The position numbers and the translations under genes are program-made. The notes beneath the pieces were generated by a model that was not told the origin of the DNA, ran no database searches, and was given only the letters and a program-made list of their open reading frames with translations. A stretch of 64,000 nt of DNA from Burkholderia sp. GAS332 (lineage in GTDB: Bacteria > Pseudomonadota > Gammaproteobacteria > Burkholderiales > Burkholderiaceae). This document shows positions 20,247 to 29,844 of this stretch, one piece after another. The stretch covers positions 1,550,001-1,614,000 of the forward strand of contig FSRV01000002.1 of assembly GCA_900142905.1 (NCBI GenBank), written 5' to 3'. The stretch's first letter is position 1; each line of letters starts with the position of its first letter.

Positions 20247-21284
20247 ATGCAGCTAGGCATGATTGGATTGGGACGCATGGGCGCGGACATGGTGCGACGC
20301 CTGACGAAGGGCGGTCAGCAATGTATCGCTTACGACGTGCAGCCGGCAGCGGTGGACAGGCTGAAGCAGGAAGGCATCGCGGGTGCGGCATCGCTCGACG
20401 ATCTGGTCGCGAAACTGGAGAAGCCGCGCGCGGTGTGGCTGATGGTGCCCGCGGCGGTGGTCGACACGACGCTCGACAACCTCGTACCCTTGCTGGAACC
20501 GGGCGACATTGTGATCGACGGCGGCAACTCCTACTACCACGACGACATTCGCCGCGGCGCCGATCTGGCCAAACGTCAGCTTCACTATGTGGATGTCGGC
20601 ACGAGCGGCGGCGTCGCGGGCCGCGAGCGCGGCTACTGTTTGATGATCGGTGGCGACGCAGAGGTCGTGAAGCGGCTCGAACCGATTTTCTCCACGCTTG
20701 CGCCTGGCGTGGGCGCCGCGCCCGCCACACCGGGCCGCACCGCCAGCGCCAGCACGGCCGATCAGGGCTTCCTGCATTGCGGTCCGCAGGGGGCGGGGCA
20801 CTTTGTGAAGATGGTCCACAACGGCATCGAATACGGAATGATGGCCGCGTATGCCGAAGGCCTGAACATTCTGCGCCACGCCGACGCCGGCAAACACACC
20901 CGCGAAGCCGATGCCGAAACGACGCCGCTGCGCCGTCCCGAGCTTTACCAGTACCAACTGAATCTCGCCGAGGTCACCGAGGTATGGCGGCGCGGCAGCG
21001 TGATCGGTTCGTGGCTGCTGGACCTGATCGCAGGATCGCTCGTCAGCGACGCCGATCTCCAAAGCTACGCAGGACGCGTATCGGATTCGGGCGAAGGGCG
21101 CTGGACGGTGGCGGCCGCGATCGACGAAGGCGTGCCGACGCCAGTGCTGAGCGCGGCGCTATTCGCGCGTTTCAGCTCGCGGGGCGACGCGGATTTCGCG
21201 AACCGGGTATTGTCGGCCATGCGGCACGACTTCGGCGGTCACGTCGAGAAAGCGGCCACGCCGGCCGATGGGCACGAGAGCTAA
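20247..21284 (+). CDS. gnd: 6-phosphogluconate dehydrogenase, short (YqeC/GndA-like) form
   Basis: 345 residues. Converts 6-phosphogluconate to ribulose 5-phosphate and CO2 with reduction of NAD(P). The Rossmann motif is GLGRMG at the N-terminus. The substrate loop is [13 protein letters not shown] and the catalytic lysine is in [14 protein letters not shown]. The length (about 300-350) is that of the short, often NAD-linked family rather than the 470-residue enteric form. ATG 20247 follows GGAG and starts the dinucleotide-binding fold; the open frame extends further upstream without support. The HAD gene follows at once. Confidence 0.92.
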   Translation: MQLGMIGLGRMGADMVRRLTKGGQQCIAYDVQPAAVDRLKQEGIAGAASLDDLVAKLEKPRAVWLMVPAAVVDTTLDNLVPLLEPGDIVIDGGNSYYHDDIRRGADLAKRQLHYVDVGTSGGVAGRERGYCLMIGGDAEVVKRLEPIFSTLAPGVGAAPATPGRTASASTADQGFLHCGPQGAGHFVKMVHNGIEYGMMAAYAEGLNILRHADAGKHTREADAETTPLRRPELYQYQLNLAEVTEVWRRGSVIGSWLLDLIAGSLVSDADLQSYAGRVSDSGEGRWTVAAAIDEGVPTPVLSAALFARFSSRGDADFANRVLSAMRHDFGGHVEKAATPADGHES

Positions 21285-21299
21285 TTCATGGGAGCCGCG

Positions 21300-22004
21300 A
21301 TGCAAGCTGCTAAAGCCACGCCTCACGACGTCGTGTTTCTGTTCGATTGCGATAACACGTTGCTGGACAACGATCATGTGCTGGCAGATTTACGTGCACA
21401 CATGATCCGCGAGTTCGGCGAGCAGAACAGCGCGCGGTACTGGGAAATTTTTGAAGACTTGCGCGCGGAGCTTGGCTACGTCGATTACCTTGGGGCGTTG
21501 CAGCGCTATCGGCTGGAGCACCCGCGGGACACGCGCCTGTTGTTGATCTCGTCGTTTCTGATCGATTATCCGTTTGCGAGCCGGCTGTATCCGGGGGCAT
21601 TGGATGCGATCAAACATGTGTCCCAGCACGGGCCGGCGGTGATTCTGTCCGACGGCGATGTGGTGTTCCAACCACGCAAAATCGCCCGCTCAGGCTTATG
21701 GGACGAGGTCGAGGGACGGGTGTTGATCTACATCCATAAGGAGCAGATGCTCGATCAGGTGATGGAGTGTTATCCGGCCCGGCAGTACGTGATGGTGGAT
21801 GACAAGTTGCGGATCTTGACGGCCATGAAGAAGGCCTGGGGAGAGCGGCTGACGACGGTTTTTCCTCGCCAGGGACATTACGCTTTCGATCCCAAGGAGA
21901 TCTCCAGCAATCCGCCCGCGGACGTGACGATTGAGCGGATTGGGGAGCTGGCCGATATCGACGTCAATTTGCTTCTGAGCGGCGGGACGGTAGGGGGCGC
22001 TTAG
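21300..22004 (+). CDS. HAD-family hydrolase
   Basis: About 234 residues. Motif I is FDCDNTLLDND (nucleophile Asp), motif II Ser is in ILSDGD, and the late acidic motif is MVDDK. ATG 21300 is preferred over ATG 21288 because GGGAG sits six bases before it. HAD enzymes are mostly phosphatases. Coupling to the 6-phosphogluconate dehydrogenase gene (about 15 bases) suggests a sugar phosphate substrate (inference). Confidence 0.85.
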   Translation: MQAAKATPHDVVFLFDCDNTLLDNDHVLADLRAHMIREFGEQNSARYWEIFEDLRAELGYVDYLGALQRYRLEHPRDTRLLLISSFLIDYPFASRLYPGALDAIKHVSQHGPAVILSDGDVVFQPRKIARSGLWDEVEGRVLIYIHKEQMLDQVMECYPARQYVMVDDKLRILTAMKKAWGERLTTVFPRQGHYAFDPKEISSNPPADVTIERIGELADIDVNLLLSGGTVGGA

Positions 22005-22095
22005 GTTTTATGCCTGTCGCGGCGCTGGTTTGCCGGTTCGCTGCAGGCATACCGATACACAGCGGGACGCGCAGCGCCGCCCGCCCAACGGCATG

Positions 22096-22221
22096 CTAGG
22101 CAAGGCCCGCCAGTTTGACCAGCAACCCGAACACGCCGACCAGAACGGCAACGCCGGCGCACAGCAGCACGAGCGAGAGAGCAAGAATCAGGGGTGTCTT
22201 GAGGGGGTTGGGTGTCGACAT
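22096..22221 (-). CDS. Possible 41-residue single-pass membrane peptide
   Basis: An ATG frame of 41 codons encodes a short polar N-terminus (MSTPNPLKTP) followed by an almost purely hydrophobic helix of Leu/Val/Gly/Ala. That composition is hard to get by chance. The ribosome site is weak (GGTCACC directly before ATG). It converges on the HAD gene. No family known. Confidence 0.45.
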   Translation of the reverse strand: MSTPNPLKTPLILALSLVLLCAGVAVLVGVFGLLVKLAGLA

Positions 22222-22527
22222 GGTGACCGTTTAGATGATGGGCGAGCAGGACAGGACGCGCCAGATGCGGTCCGCCGTCACGCATTTAGCGGGAAAAGCT
22301 TAATCGCATTCACTTAATACGCGCTTAAAGTCTAGCGCAAGACTGGCAGCCTCTGCGGTGCCGACTGTCCAACAACGTACAGACATTCCTTCCAATTAAG
22401 CGCATGATGCGTGCCAGGCGTGTGGCGCGATCAGGCTTATTCAAACTCAGCGCACGCGCCCAATCGGATGCCCACCATCAGTCGCAGGCGATCAAACGCT
22501 GTGCGGCCGGCGGGCCAAAGGAAAATC

Positions 22528-22650
22528 ATGACATCCGCAATCTGGGGCATCCTGGCCGGCATGGCGCTGATGTTCGGTGCTTCGATGTACCTGCGTGAGC
22601 TTCGTCTCCTACACCGCCCTGACCGCCGCTGGACAGGCAAGAAACGTTGA
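22528..22650 (+). CDS. 40-residue membrane-anchored small protein
   Basis: ATG 22528 is preceded by AAAGGAAAA. The peptide has one hydrophobic helix (IWGILAGMALMFGASMYL) and a strongly basic tail (HRPDRRWTGKKR). It lies 30 bases before another small gene and both precede phosphoketolase. Function unknown. Confidence 0.5.
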   Translation: MTSAIWGILAGMALMFGASMYLRELRLLHRPDRRWTGKKR

Positions 22651-22680
22651 TTTGCCCACATCCTCGAAAAGGGAGGCTTC

Positions 22681-22887
22681 ATGTCACTCGTACCTACTCA
22701 GCGGCGTTCGCCGTCGCCATTGCGTCAAGCCGATTCGCCCGCCGCCGTGCGCGACCGGCGCACCGAACTCGGCCGCGCCGATGAAGCGCGCGCGGAACAA
22801 CGCGAACGCGACGACGCGCGCAACGACCCCAATGCCAGCAAATGGCGCTACCAGCCACCCCAACGGAACGAGAAAGAGCCGGCGTAA
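22681..22887 (+). CDS. 68-residue highly charged protein
   Basis: ATG 22681 has a textbook AAGGGAGG upstream. The product is rich in Arg, Asp, Glu and Ala with no hydrophobic segment and is probably disordered or helical. No family recognised. It is the second of two small genes 350 bases upstream of phosphoketolase. Confidence 0.6.
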   Translation: MSLVPTQRRSPSPLRQADSPAAVRDRRTELGRADEARAEQRERDDARNDPNASKWRYQPPQRNEKEPA

Positions 22888-23239
22888 GGCCTTCAACTGA
22901 ACACTAACGAACCGGCGCTAGCCCGTGTTCGGGCCGGCAATCGGATCGGCCACTCAACTCTCCACGCTTCCCGCGCCGACACGAAAGCGACGCGCGTTCG
23001 TCGCAAGATCAAGCATTGGACGATCGCGTCGAACCATGACGCGCGCTTCCTGTCACACCGCTGACGATGGCCCGGCCCAATCCCCGAAAGCCTTGAGCAA
23101 CGGATTTTTGCTTGTACGCCCGTGTTATGTCGTGTGCATGACAACGGGGCCGGCGTTGCTGTTTTTTCCCACCGGCCGCGTCACGAACAACTGCTGCACC
23201 CGCTAACTTGCCTGACAGTCCTTTTCAAGGAGTGACGCC
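22888..23239. other. Intergenic region upstream of phosphoketolase
   Basis: About 350 bases with no gene. It should hold the phosphoketolase promoter. I looked for an FNR/ANR-type box (TTGAT-N4-ATCAA) and saw none clear enough to report. Confidence 0.4.
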
Positions 23240-25633
23240 ATGGCCGAAGCAACCTCCCGTCCGACCCCGCCGAAAACACTAGAGCCCGACACGTTGCGCA
23301 AGATGGACCGCTACTGGCGCGCCTGCAATTACCTCTCGGCCGGCATGATCTACCTGCGCGACAATCCGCTGTTGCGTGAACCCCTCAAACCCGAACACAT
23401 CAAGAACCGCCTGCTGGGCCATTGGGGCTCGGACCCTGGGCAAAGCTTCCTGCTGGTCCATCTGAACCGGCTCATCAGGAAGCTCGATCTGAACGTGATC
23501 TATATCGCCGGCCCGGGCCATGGCGCGCCCGCCACGCTGGCCCACTGCTACCTCGAGGGCCATTACTCGGAAATTTATCCCGACCGCAGCGAGGACGAAG
23601 CCGGCATGCGCCGCTTTTTCCGGCAATTCTCGTTTCCCGGCGGCATCGGTTCGCATTGCACGCCCGAAACACCGGGCTCGATTCACGAAGGCGGCGAACT
23701 CGGCTATAGCCTGTCGCACGGCTACGGCGCCGCATTCGACAATCCCAATCTGATCGTCGCGGTGATGATCGGCGACGGTGAGGCGGAAACCGGACCGCTG
23801 GCCACCTCATGGCACTCGAACAAATTCCTCAACCCGATTCGCGATGGCGCGGTGCTGCCGGTTCTGCATCTGAACGGCTACAAGATTGCCAATCCGACGA
23901 TCCTCGCGCGGATTCCCCGCGAGGAGCTCGAAGCCTTGCTGACCGGCTACGGCCACAAACCCTATTTCGTCGAAGGCGACGATCCGGACACCATGCATCA
24001 ACAGATGGCCGCAACGCTCGAACAATGCATCGGTGAAATCCGCGCGATCCAGCAGCATGCGCGCGAGGCCAATGATGCAACGCGGCCGCGCTGGCCGATG
24101 ATCGTGCTGCGCTCGCCGAAAGGCTGGACCGGGCCCAAAGAAGTCGACGGTCATCAAGTGGAAGGCTCATGGCGCGCACACCAGGTGCCGGTGCTCGATC
24201 CGGTTACCAATAGCAAGAGCCTGAAACTCGTCGAGAACTGGCTGCGCAGCTATGAGCCGGAGTCGCTATTCGACGAAGCAGGGCGTCTGGTCGAAGAACT
24301 GCGCGAACTGGCGCCCGTTGGCACGCGCCGTATCAGCGCCAATCCGCATGCGAATGGCGGCCTGCTGTGCAAAACGCTCGACCTGCCGGCGTTTCGCGAC
24401 TACGCGGTGGCGGTGAAGAAACCCGGCGGCTCGTACACGTCACCCACTGAGGTGCTCGGCACGTTTCTGCGCGACGTGATGCGCAACAACATGACGAACT
24501 TCCGCGTATTCGGTCCTGACGAAACCGCCAGCAACAAGCTGACGGCCATCTACGCGGCCTCGGAGAAAACCTGGCTGGCCGAAACCATGGCAAGCGACGC
24601 CGACGGCGGCGAACTCTCGGTGGACGGCCGCGTGATGGAGATGCTGAGCGAGCACACGCTTGAGGGCTGGTTCGAAGGTTACGTGCTGACCGGACGCCAC
24701 GGGCTTTTCGCCACCTATGAAGCGTTCGTGCACGTGATTGATTCGATGTTCAACCAGCACGCCAAGTGGCTGGAAAAAGCGAAATGCGACCTCGGCTGGC
24801 GGCAACCGGTGCCGTCGATCAACCTGCTGATCACGTCGCTGGTATGGCGCCAGGATCACAACGGCTTCACGCACCAGGACCCGGGTTTTCTCGATGTCGT
24901 CACCAATAAAAGCCCGCACGTGGTGCGTATTTACCTGCCGCCGGACGCCAACTGCCTGCTGAGCGTCGCCGACCATTGCTTGCGTTCGCGCGACTACGTC
25001 AATGTGATCGTCGCCGACAAGCAGCCGCATCTGCAGTACCTCGATATGGAATCGGCCGTCACGCATTGCACCAAAGGCATCGGCATCTGGGATTGGGCGT
25101 CGACCGATCTGGGTGTCGAACCGGACGTTGTGATGGCTTGCGCGGGCGACATCGCGACGATGGAAGCGCTCGCCGCCGTGCAGATTCTGAAGGCGCGCTT
25201 TCCCGAGTTGAAGATCCGCTTCGTCAACGTCGTCGACCTGTTCCGCCTGATGCCTGAGCATGCGCATCCGCACGGTCTGTCCGACCGCGATTTCGATTCG
25301 CTGTTCACTGCCAGCAAGCCGGTGATTTTCAACTTCCATTCGTACGCTTCGCTGGTGCATAAGCTGACGTACAACCGCACCAATCACGACAACCTGCATG
25401 TACACGGCTACCACGAGAAAGGCAACATCAATACGCCGCTCGAACTGGCGATCATCAACCAGGTCGACCGTTTCTCGCTGGCCATCGACGTGATCGATCG
25501 CGTGCCGGTGCTGCGCGGCGTCGGCGATCATGCGAAAGAGTGGCTGCGCGGGCAGATCATCGAGCATCTTGCTTATGCGCATGCCGAAGGCATCGATAAG
25601 GAAGAGATCCGCAACTGGACGTGGAAAAGCTGA
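23240..25633 (+). CDS. xfp: Phosphoketolase (xylulose 5-P / fructose 6-P)
   Basis: 797-residue ThDP enzyme that splits xylulose 5-phosphate (and often fructose 6-phosphate) with phosphate into acetyl phosphate and glyceraldehyde 3-phosphate or erythrose 4-phosphate. Length and motifs fit: GPGHGAPA, the ThDP-binding [22 protein letters not shown] region (in part GDGEAETG), LHLNGYKI and [14 protein letters not shown] lies before the ATG. Acetate kinase follows directly, so acetyl phosphate can be turned into ATP and acetate. This bypasses glycolytic decarboxylation and gives ATP from pentoses without respiration. Confidence 0.95.
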   Translation: MAEATSRPTPPKTLEPDTLRKMDRYWRACNYLSAGMIYLRDNPLLREPLKPEHIKNRLLGHWGSDPGQSFLLVHLNRLIRKLDLNVIYIAGPGHGAPATLAHCYLEGHYSEIYPDRSEDEAGMRRFFRQFSFPGGIGSHCTPETPGSIHEGGELGYSLSHGYGAAFDNPNLIVAVMIGDGEAETGPLATSWHSNKFLNPIRDGAVLPVLHLNGYKIANPTILARIPREELEALLTGYGHKPYFVEGDDPDTMHQQMAATLEQCIGEIRAIQQHAREANDATRPRWPMIVLRSPKGWTGPKEVDGHQVEGSWRAHQVPVLDPVTNSKSLKLVENWLRSYEPESLFDEAGRLVEELRELAPVGTRRISANPHANGGLLCKTLDLPAFRDYAVAVKKPGGSYTSPTEVLGTFLRDVMRNNMTNFRVFGPDETASNKLTAIYAASEKTWLAETMASDADGGELSVDGRVMEMLSEHTLEGWFEGYVLTGRHGLFATYEAFVHVIDSMFNQHAKWLEKAKCDLGWRQPVPSINLLITSLVWRQDHNGFTHQDPGFLDVVTNKSPHVVRIYLPPDANCLLSVADHCLRSRDYVNVIVADKQPHLQYLDMESAVTHCTKGIGIWDWASTDLGVEPDVVMACAGDIATMEALAAVQILKARFPELKIRFVNVVDLFRLMPEHAHPHGLSDRDFDSLFTASKPVIFNFHSYASLVHKLTYNRTNHDNLHVHGYHEKGNINTPLELAIINQVDRFSLAIDVIDRVPVLRGVGDHAKEWLRGQIIEHLAYAHAEGIDKEEIRNWTWKS

Positions 25634-25640
25634 GCGCGCC

Positions 25641-26819
25641 ATGGAGACTCATGAGAAGGCTGGCGAGCCGATGCAGGCGCCGACGATTCTGGTGCTGAAC
25701 AGCGGTTCGTCGTCGTTGAAGTTCGGGCTGTTTACGTGTTCCCCACACGGCGGCGGCGACGAGGTGTTGCTGCTGGAAGGCAGCGCTGAAGGTATTGGAC
25801 GCGGCGACGGCAGCTTGCGCATCACGTCGCCTGACGGCAGCGTGCTCGTACAACAGGACCATGTGCTGGAGTCGCAGACCGACGCGTTGCAGATGCTTTC
25901 ACGCGTCCTTGCGGAGCAGAAGCACGAACGGCCTGCGGCGGTGGGCCATCGCGTGGTGCATGGCGGGCCACATCTGCGGACGCATCAGCGCTTGACACCT
26001 GAAGTCCGGCAGCGCTTGCAGGACGCCGTGCACTTCGCGCCGTTGCATATTCCACCGGCGCTGGCATTGATCGACGAGGCGTCGAAGATCTTTGGCGACG
26101 CGCAGCATTTCGCCTGCTTCGATACGGCGTTTCATGCGACGCTGCCGCCGCGCGCGGCGCAGCTTGCGTTGCCGCGTCGTTACATGGAGGCTGGCGTGAT
26201 TCGTTACGGCTTTCATGGGCTGTCGTATGAATCGCTGGTGACGCGACTCGGTGCCGATTTGCCGCCGCGCGCAGTGTTCGCCCATCTGGGCAACGGCGCG
26301 AGTTTATGTGCCTTGCAGGACGGCAAATCGGTCGATACATCGATGGGCCTGACGCCGACCGGCGGCGTGCCGATGGGCACGCGCAGCGGCGACCTCGACC
26401 CGGGTGTGTTGTTGTATCTGATGCGCGTGGAAAAGCTTGATGCCGACGCGCTGGAGACGCTGCTGAATCGCCAGAGCGGCCTGGCCGGTTTCGCCGATGG
26501 CGAGAGTGATATGCAAGCGCTGGAGAAGCGAGCGGCGGCGGGAGATGCGAATGCGTTGCTGGCGCTGGATGCGTTTGCTACCGCCGTGCGCAAGACGATT
26601 GGTGCTTATGCGGCGTTGCTGGGCGGGATCGATTTGCTGGTGTTCACGGGTGGGATCGGCGAACACAGTCAGGAGATTCGCAAGCGCGTGTGCGAGGGCC
26701 TTGCATTTTTGGGGCTATCGGAAGGGGACCCGGCAGGGAAGGTGAGGGCGATTCATACCGAGGAGGAGAAGCAGATTGCGAGGCATTGCCGGGCGCTGTT
26801 GCGCGCGGAAGCGGGCTAG
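25641..26819 (+). CDS. ackA: Acetate kinase
   Basis: About 392 residues. Transfers the phosphoryl group of acetyl phosphate to ADP. ASKHA-fold motifs are VLNSGSSSLKF (N-terminal phosphate loop), GFHGLSYE, HLGNGASL, GTRSGDLDPG and FTGGIGEHS. ATG 25641 lies 7 bases after the phosphoketolase stop; ATG 25671, which directly precedes the conserved VLNSG segment, is an alternative. Neither has a strong ribosome site, which suggests translational coupling. Its stop overlaps the stop of the convergent BON gene in a shared CTAG. Confidence 0.93.
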   Translation: METHEKAGEPMQAPTILVLNSGSSSLKFGLFTCSPHGGGDEVLLLEGSAEGIGRGDGSLRITSPDGSVLVQQDHVLESQTDALQMLSRVLAEQKHERPAAVGHRVVHGGPHLRTHQRLTPEVRQRLQDAVHFAPLHIPPALALIDEASKIFGDAQHFACFDTAFHATLPPRAAQLALPRRYMEAGVIRYGFHGLSYESLVTRLGADLPPRAVFAHLGNGASLCALQDGKSVDTSMGLTPTGGVPMGTRSGDLDPGVLLYLMRVEKLDADALETLLNRQSGLAGFADGESDMQALEKRAAAGDANALLALDAFATAVRKTIGAYAALLGGIDLLVFTGGIGEHSQEIRKRVCEGLAFLGLSEGDPAGKVRAIHTEEEKQIARHCRALLRAEAG

Positions 26820-27082
26820 GGCGATTTCGCTTTGATGGTGGAGAGATCGGCGACGCCGGTGACACCGAACAGGCGGGAGACGTCTTCGAGTGCCGCGGCG
26901 CGTTGCTGGTCGAGTTGAAGTACGCCGAGCAGGGTGATGCGTCCGTGTGAGACTTTGACGTGCAGGGTGTTTGGGGGCACGGCGGCATCCCAGGCGAGGC
27001 GCCTTGTCGCTTCTGCGGCGATTTGTTCATCAGTGAGGCGTGTGCTTGGGTTGTTACGCGTGACGGAGCGGGATCTGGTCAT
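26816..27082 (-). CDS. BON-domain protein
   Basis: 88 residues from the ATG at 27082, which follows GAGGGA. The single BON domain has LTDEQIAAEATRRL, then LHVKVSHGRITLLGVL and a C-terminal helix. There is no signal peptide, so it is likely cytoplasmic, unlike OsmY. BON domains bind membranes or ligands. It converges tail to tail on ackA with overlapping stop codons. Similar proteins accompany stress or low-oxygen gene sets. Confidence 0.8.
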   Translation of the reverse strand: MTRSRSVTRNNPSTRLTDEQIAAEATRRLAWDAAVPPNTLHVKVSHGRITLLGVLQLDQQRAAALEDVSRLFGVTGVADLSTIKAKSP

Positions 27083-27320
27083 GGAGATTCCCTCGGGAGT
27101 GGACCGCAATCGGACAACACTAGCAGATGTGGCGGGTTTTGCCTTTGGGGACGCCGCCGGTTACCTGTCAGATCAAGTCCATGCTAACGGTCGAATCGAG
27201 CACGACGTGGCGGCGTAGCGCATGGATCAATCACAAACTAATACAAGATACTGCACGAGGTATATTCACGCGCTCGGACACAGCTATGCGTTGCTAACGC
27301 AGTTACCGCGCGATCTGCCT

Positions 27321-27779
27321 ATGACCTACCACGCCACTACCGTCACGCTTGAAAACATCGGCGGGATAGTCGCCGAGAAAGACAAATATGGCGGGAGAAC
27401 AATCAGCACAGCCTTTAACGTCACGGTTGGAGGCAAACGTCAGTACGCTGTACCAATGCGCGGCGCGCCTCGACTTGAAAGCGGCATGGTCGTGACGGCG
27501 GTACTGCGCGATACGGATAACTGGCAAACACTCGTGGGATGGCTAAACCACGCCACGGGCGAGATTTGTGGCGTCGGTTCACCCGAGACTTCCTTCTGGT
27601 GGTTTGTGGCCGGCATCCTGATGTCAGCCTTGCTTTACCTTAAATGGATAAACGAAGCTCACAGCGGCGACGTCAGTGTGCGCGTCGTAGTCTGGATTTT
27701 CGCGGTCGTAGCGATGAATGCCTGGACGCTATTCTCCTGGCGGAGGTCGGCGAAGGTCTACAGGTTGCTGAAACCCTAA
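27321..27779 (+). CDS. Hypothetical protein with two C-terminal membrane helices
   Basis: About 152 residues if ATG 27321 is used; the frame opens at 27222 but no ribosome site is clear. The first 90 residues are soluble and beta-rich, with LENIGGIVAEKDKYGGRT. Two helices follow (WWFVAGILMSALLYL and VVVWIFAVVAMNAWTLF). No family recognised. Base composition is visibly less G+C-rich than the neighbours, so it may belong to a transferred patch with the next two genes. Confidence 0.55.
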   Translation: MTYHATTVTLENIGGIVAEKDKYGGRTISTAFNVTVGGKRQYAVPMRGAPRLESGMVVTAVLRDTDNWQTLVGWLNHATGEICGVGSPETSFWWFVAGILMSALLYLKWINEAHSGDVSVRVVVWIFAVVAMNAWTLFSWRRSAKVYRLLKP

Positions 27780-27845
27780 GCCGGGATGTGTGTGAATCAC
27801 ACTGCTGAAGTAATAGTCCTATGTTCAAACCCGCATCGAATTCGG

Positions 27846-29588
27846 TTAAACCGGTGCGGCGCGCCACTCCCGCAGTGCGTTGCACACTTCTTCAATAACC
27901 GGCTCCCACTGGCCGAGTTCGCGTTGCCGGAATAATCGCATCGATGGATACCAAGGGCTATCGGTTCTGTTAGCGAGCCATCTCCATTCAGTATAGGTCG
28001 ACACAAGTGTCCACACCGGCAACCCCGCAGCACCAGCAAGATGCGCGGCCGACGTGTCTACTGTGATAAGCAGGTGGAGCGAATGCAGGATGGCAAGGGT
28101 ATCTGTGAAGTCTTCAATTTCCGGTCCAAGCGTATGCACTTTGAATTCGCCTGCAAGGTTTTCGCTTTCGCGCTCCCCGGCGCCTTTCTGCAACGAAAAC
28201 CAGGTAAAGCCAGGGAGCGAGAAAAGCGGTTTCATGTCGTCAAGCGCGATGCTGCGAAACCGATCATGACTTGTCTGCGGCCCACCAGCCCACACTATGC
28301 CGATACGGCACTTGTCGTCACGCTCAAATGACGCATAGGCCTTAACTCGCTTTCGCCACTGAGTTACTTTTTCTGGAGAAGTGGAGACATATGGCACACG
28401 GCCAGGAAGCATAGTCAGGTCAAACCGCATATGTTCAGGCATCCGCAGCATGTGGCACCATAAATCATAACCAGCACGGGGAATTGTCGTGTGTACGGTC
28501 CGTATAGATTGCACGCTACGGGCCAATTCTGCTATCGGCCTGCTCACAAGCACATCGACGATCGCACCTTGGCGGTCTAGCCAATCAGCGAACCGTAAAC
28601 ACTGGATTTCGTCCCCCCGGCCCTGTTCCCCGACCATCAGGAAGCGAAGGCCATCCACTGGCTGCCCCCTCCACTCAGGGAATGGTGGCCTGACAAATGC
28701 GTTTTCGTTACCCGGTAGGTCGTAGAAAGCCTTATACCTTTTCCATCCTTCTTCAAATTCACCCGACGCGAGCAGACTGTTTGCGAGTTGATACTGTAAC
28801 TGCGGTACTGCGGGTAGAAGCCGGGCCGCTTTTCTGCCATGGCGCAGGCTTGCATGCGTCTCGCCGCATGCAGCGAACGCGCGGGCAGCGTTGTGGTGCA
28901 GCAGTGCATGCTCAGGATCAACGGATAAGCCTTGCATCACCACGTTTATCGCATCCCTGAATCGGTCGTTATTATTCAGCACGAAAGACAGGGCTTTCAG
29001 CGCGTTCGCGTCATTGCCGAATTTTTTCCTTAACTGGACAATCGCTGTCGCAAGGTTTTCGTCGCGTTTCGCCTTTATCAGCGAAACGATCAGGTCGAGC
29101 CCGTCCTGGAGATTCGTAGAATCAAGCTCCCACGCACGCAACCAGTATTTGGCAGCAGCGTCCATTAGCCCGGCGTTGACGCTCATTTTCGCCAAGGTTC
29201 GGATCGAATGGTGCAACCCCGGTTCAATCTCGATGGACTTTTCATAGTGTGTTACGGCAGCGGATACCTTCCCTGATAGTCGTAGGCAATCAGCGAGGTT
29301 CCTGTGCAGGGTCGCGCTACCACCGCTTAGGCCAAGTGCCCGACAATAATGCGTCTCCGCCGCCTCATAGTTACCTAGGAATGCAGCCAGAAGCCCCGCA
29401 TGCTCCAGTATTTCGATGTCTCTCGGTGCAACCTGCAAGGCCAAATTGAAATATGAGGAAGCCTGCTCGTACTCTTCACGCTGAAAACACCCCAGCGCCA
29501 TACGGTGAAGTGCCCGTGCGTCGCCACGCCTAAGCCGTTCGGTCTCCGTTGACAGAGAATTTGCCTGTGCCGGCCATGATTTTTTCAT
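27846..29588 (-). CDS. TPR-repeat glycosyltransferase (GT9-like C-terminus)
   Basis: 580 residues. About 270 N-terminal residues are tetratricopeptide repeats (for example QASSYFNLALQVAP, AAVTHYEKSIEIEPG). The C-terminal 300 resemble the family 9 heptosyltransferase-like fold common in TPR glycosyltransferases, with MVGEQGRGDEI, IGIVWAGGPQTSHD and ITVDTSAAHLAGAAGLPVW (in part DTSAAHLAGA). Such proteins modify surface or secreted proteins or glycans. Codon use is less G+C-rich than the chromosome around it. No obvious acceptor gene is adjacent. Confidence 0.82.
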   Translation of the reverse strand: MKKSWPAQANSLSTETERLRRGDARALHRMALGCFQREEYEQASSYFNLALQVAPRDIEILEHAGLLAAFLGNYEAAETHYCRALGLSGGSATLHRNLADCLRLSGKVSAAVTHYEKSIEIEPGLHHSIRTLAKMSVNAGLMDAAAKYWLRAWELDSTNLQDGLDLIVSLIKAKRDENLATAIVQLRKKFGNDANALKALSFVLNNNDRFRDAINVVMQGLSVDPEHALLHHNAARAFAACGETHASLRHGRKAARLLPAVPQLQYQLANSLLASGEFEEGWKRYKAFYDLPGNENAFVRPPFPEWRGQPVDGLRFLMVGEQGRGDEIQCLRFADWLDRQGAIVDVLVSRPIAELARSVQSIRTVHTTIPRAGYDLWCHMLRMPEHMRFDLTMLPGRVPYVSTSPEKVTQWRKRVKAYASFERDDKCRIGIVWAGGPQTSHDRFRSIALDDMKPLFSLPGFTWFSLQKGAGERESENLAGEFKVHTLGPEIEDFTDTLAILHSLHLLITVDTSAAHLAGAAGLPVWTLVSTYTEWRWLANRTDSPWYPSMRLFRQRELGQWEPVIEEVCNALREWRAAPV

Positions 29589-29670
29589 TCGAATTTCGCA
29601 TGAAATGACAGGAAGCCCCCCTATCTGACGCCAGATATGGGGCGCTACTCTTGTCGGAGCCTATCGTCGA

Positions 29671-29808
29671 TTAAAGGTCGTAAGTGACCATGACCTCAGC
29701 ACGCGTGACGGAGGTTGACCCCGAGTAGATGAAATACCATGTACCACTCGCGGGATTGGGAATGGTGCATGTCCCGGCGTTACCGCTCACCATGACGGCT
29801 TCGCAATC
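29671..29808 (-). pseudogene. Remnant of the C-terminal (PPC) domain of the S8 peptidase
   Basis: An out-of-frame 45-codon stretch reads DCEAVMVSGNAGTC, then TWYFIYSG and finally VMVTYDL and stop. This is the pattern of a bacterial pre-peptidase C-terminal domain, normally attached to subtilisin-like exoproteases. It lies just downstream of the peptidase's premature stop in another frame, so it is the cut-off end of that protein. Confidence 0.65.
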
Positions 29809-29844
29809 AGGATGAAGCTGATTTACCTAAGAGCCGGGACGCCG

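Noticed and set aside
22888..23239. Possible FNR/ANR box upstream of phosphoketolase (TTGAG...)
   Set aside because: The half-sites do not match TTGAT-N4-ATCAA well enough; reporting it would be wishful.
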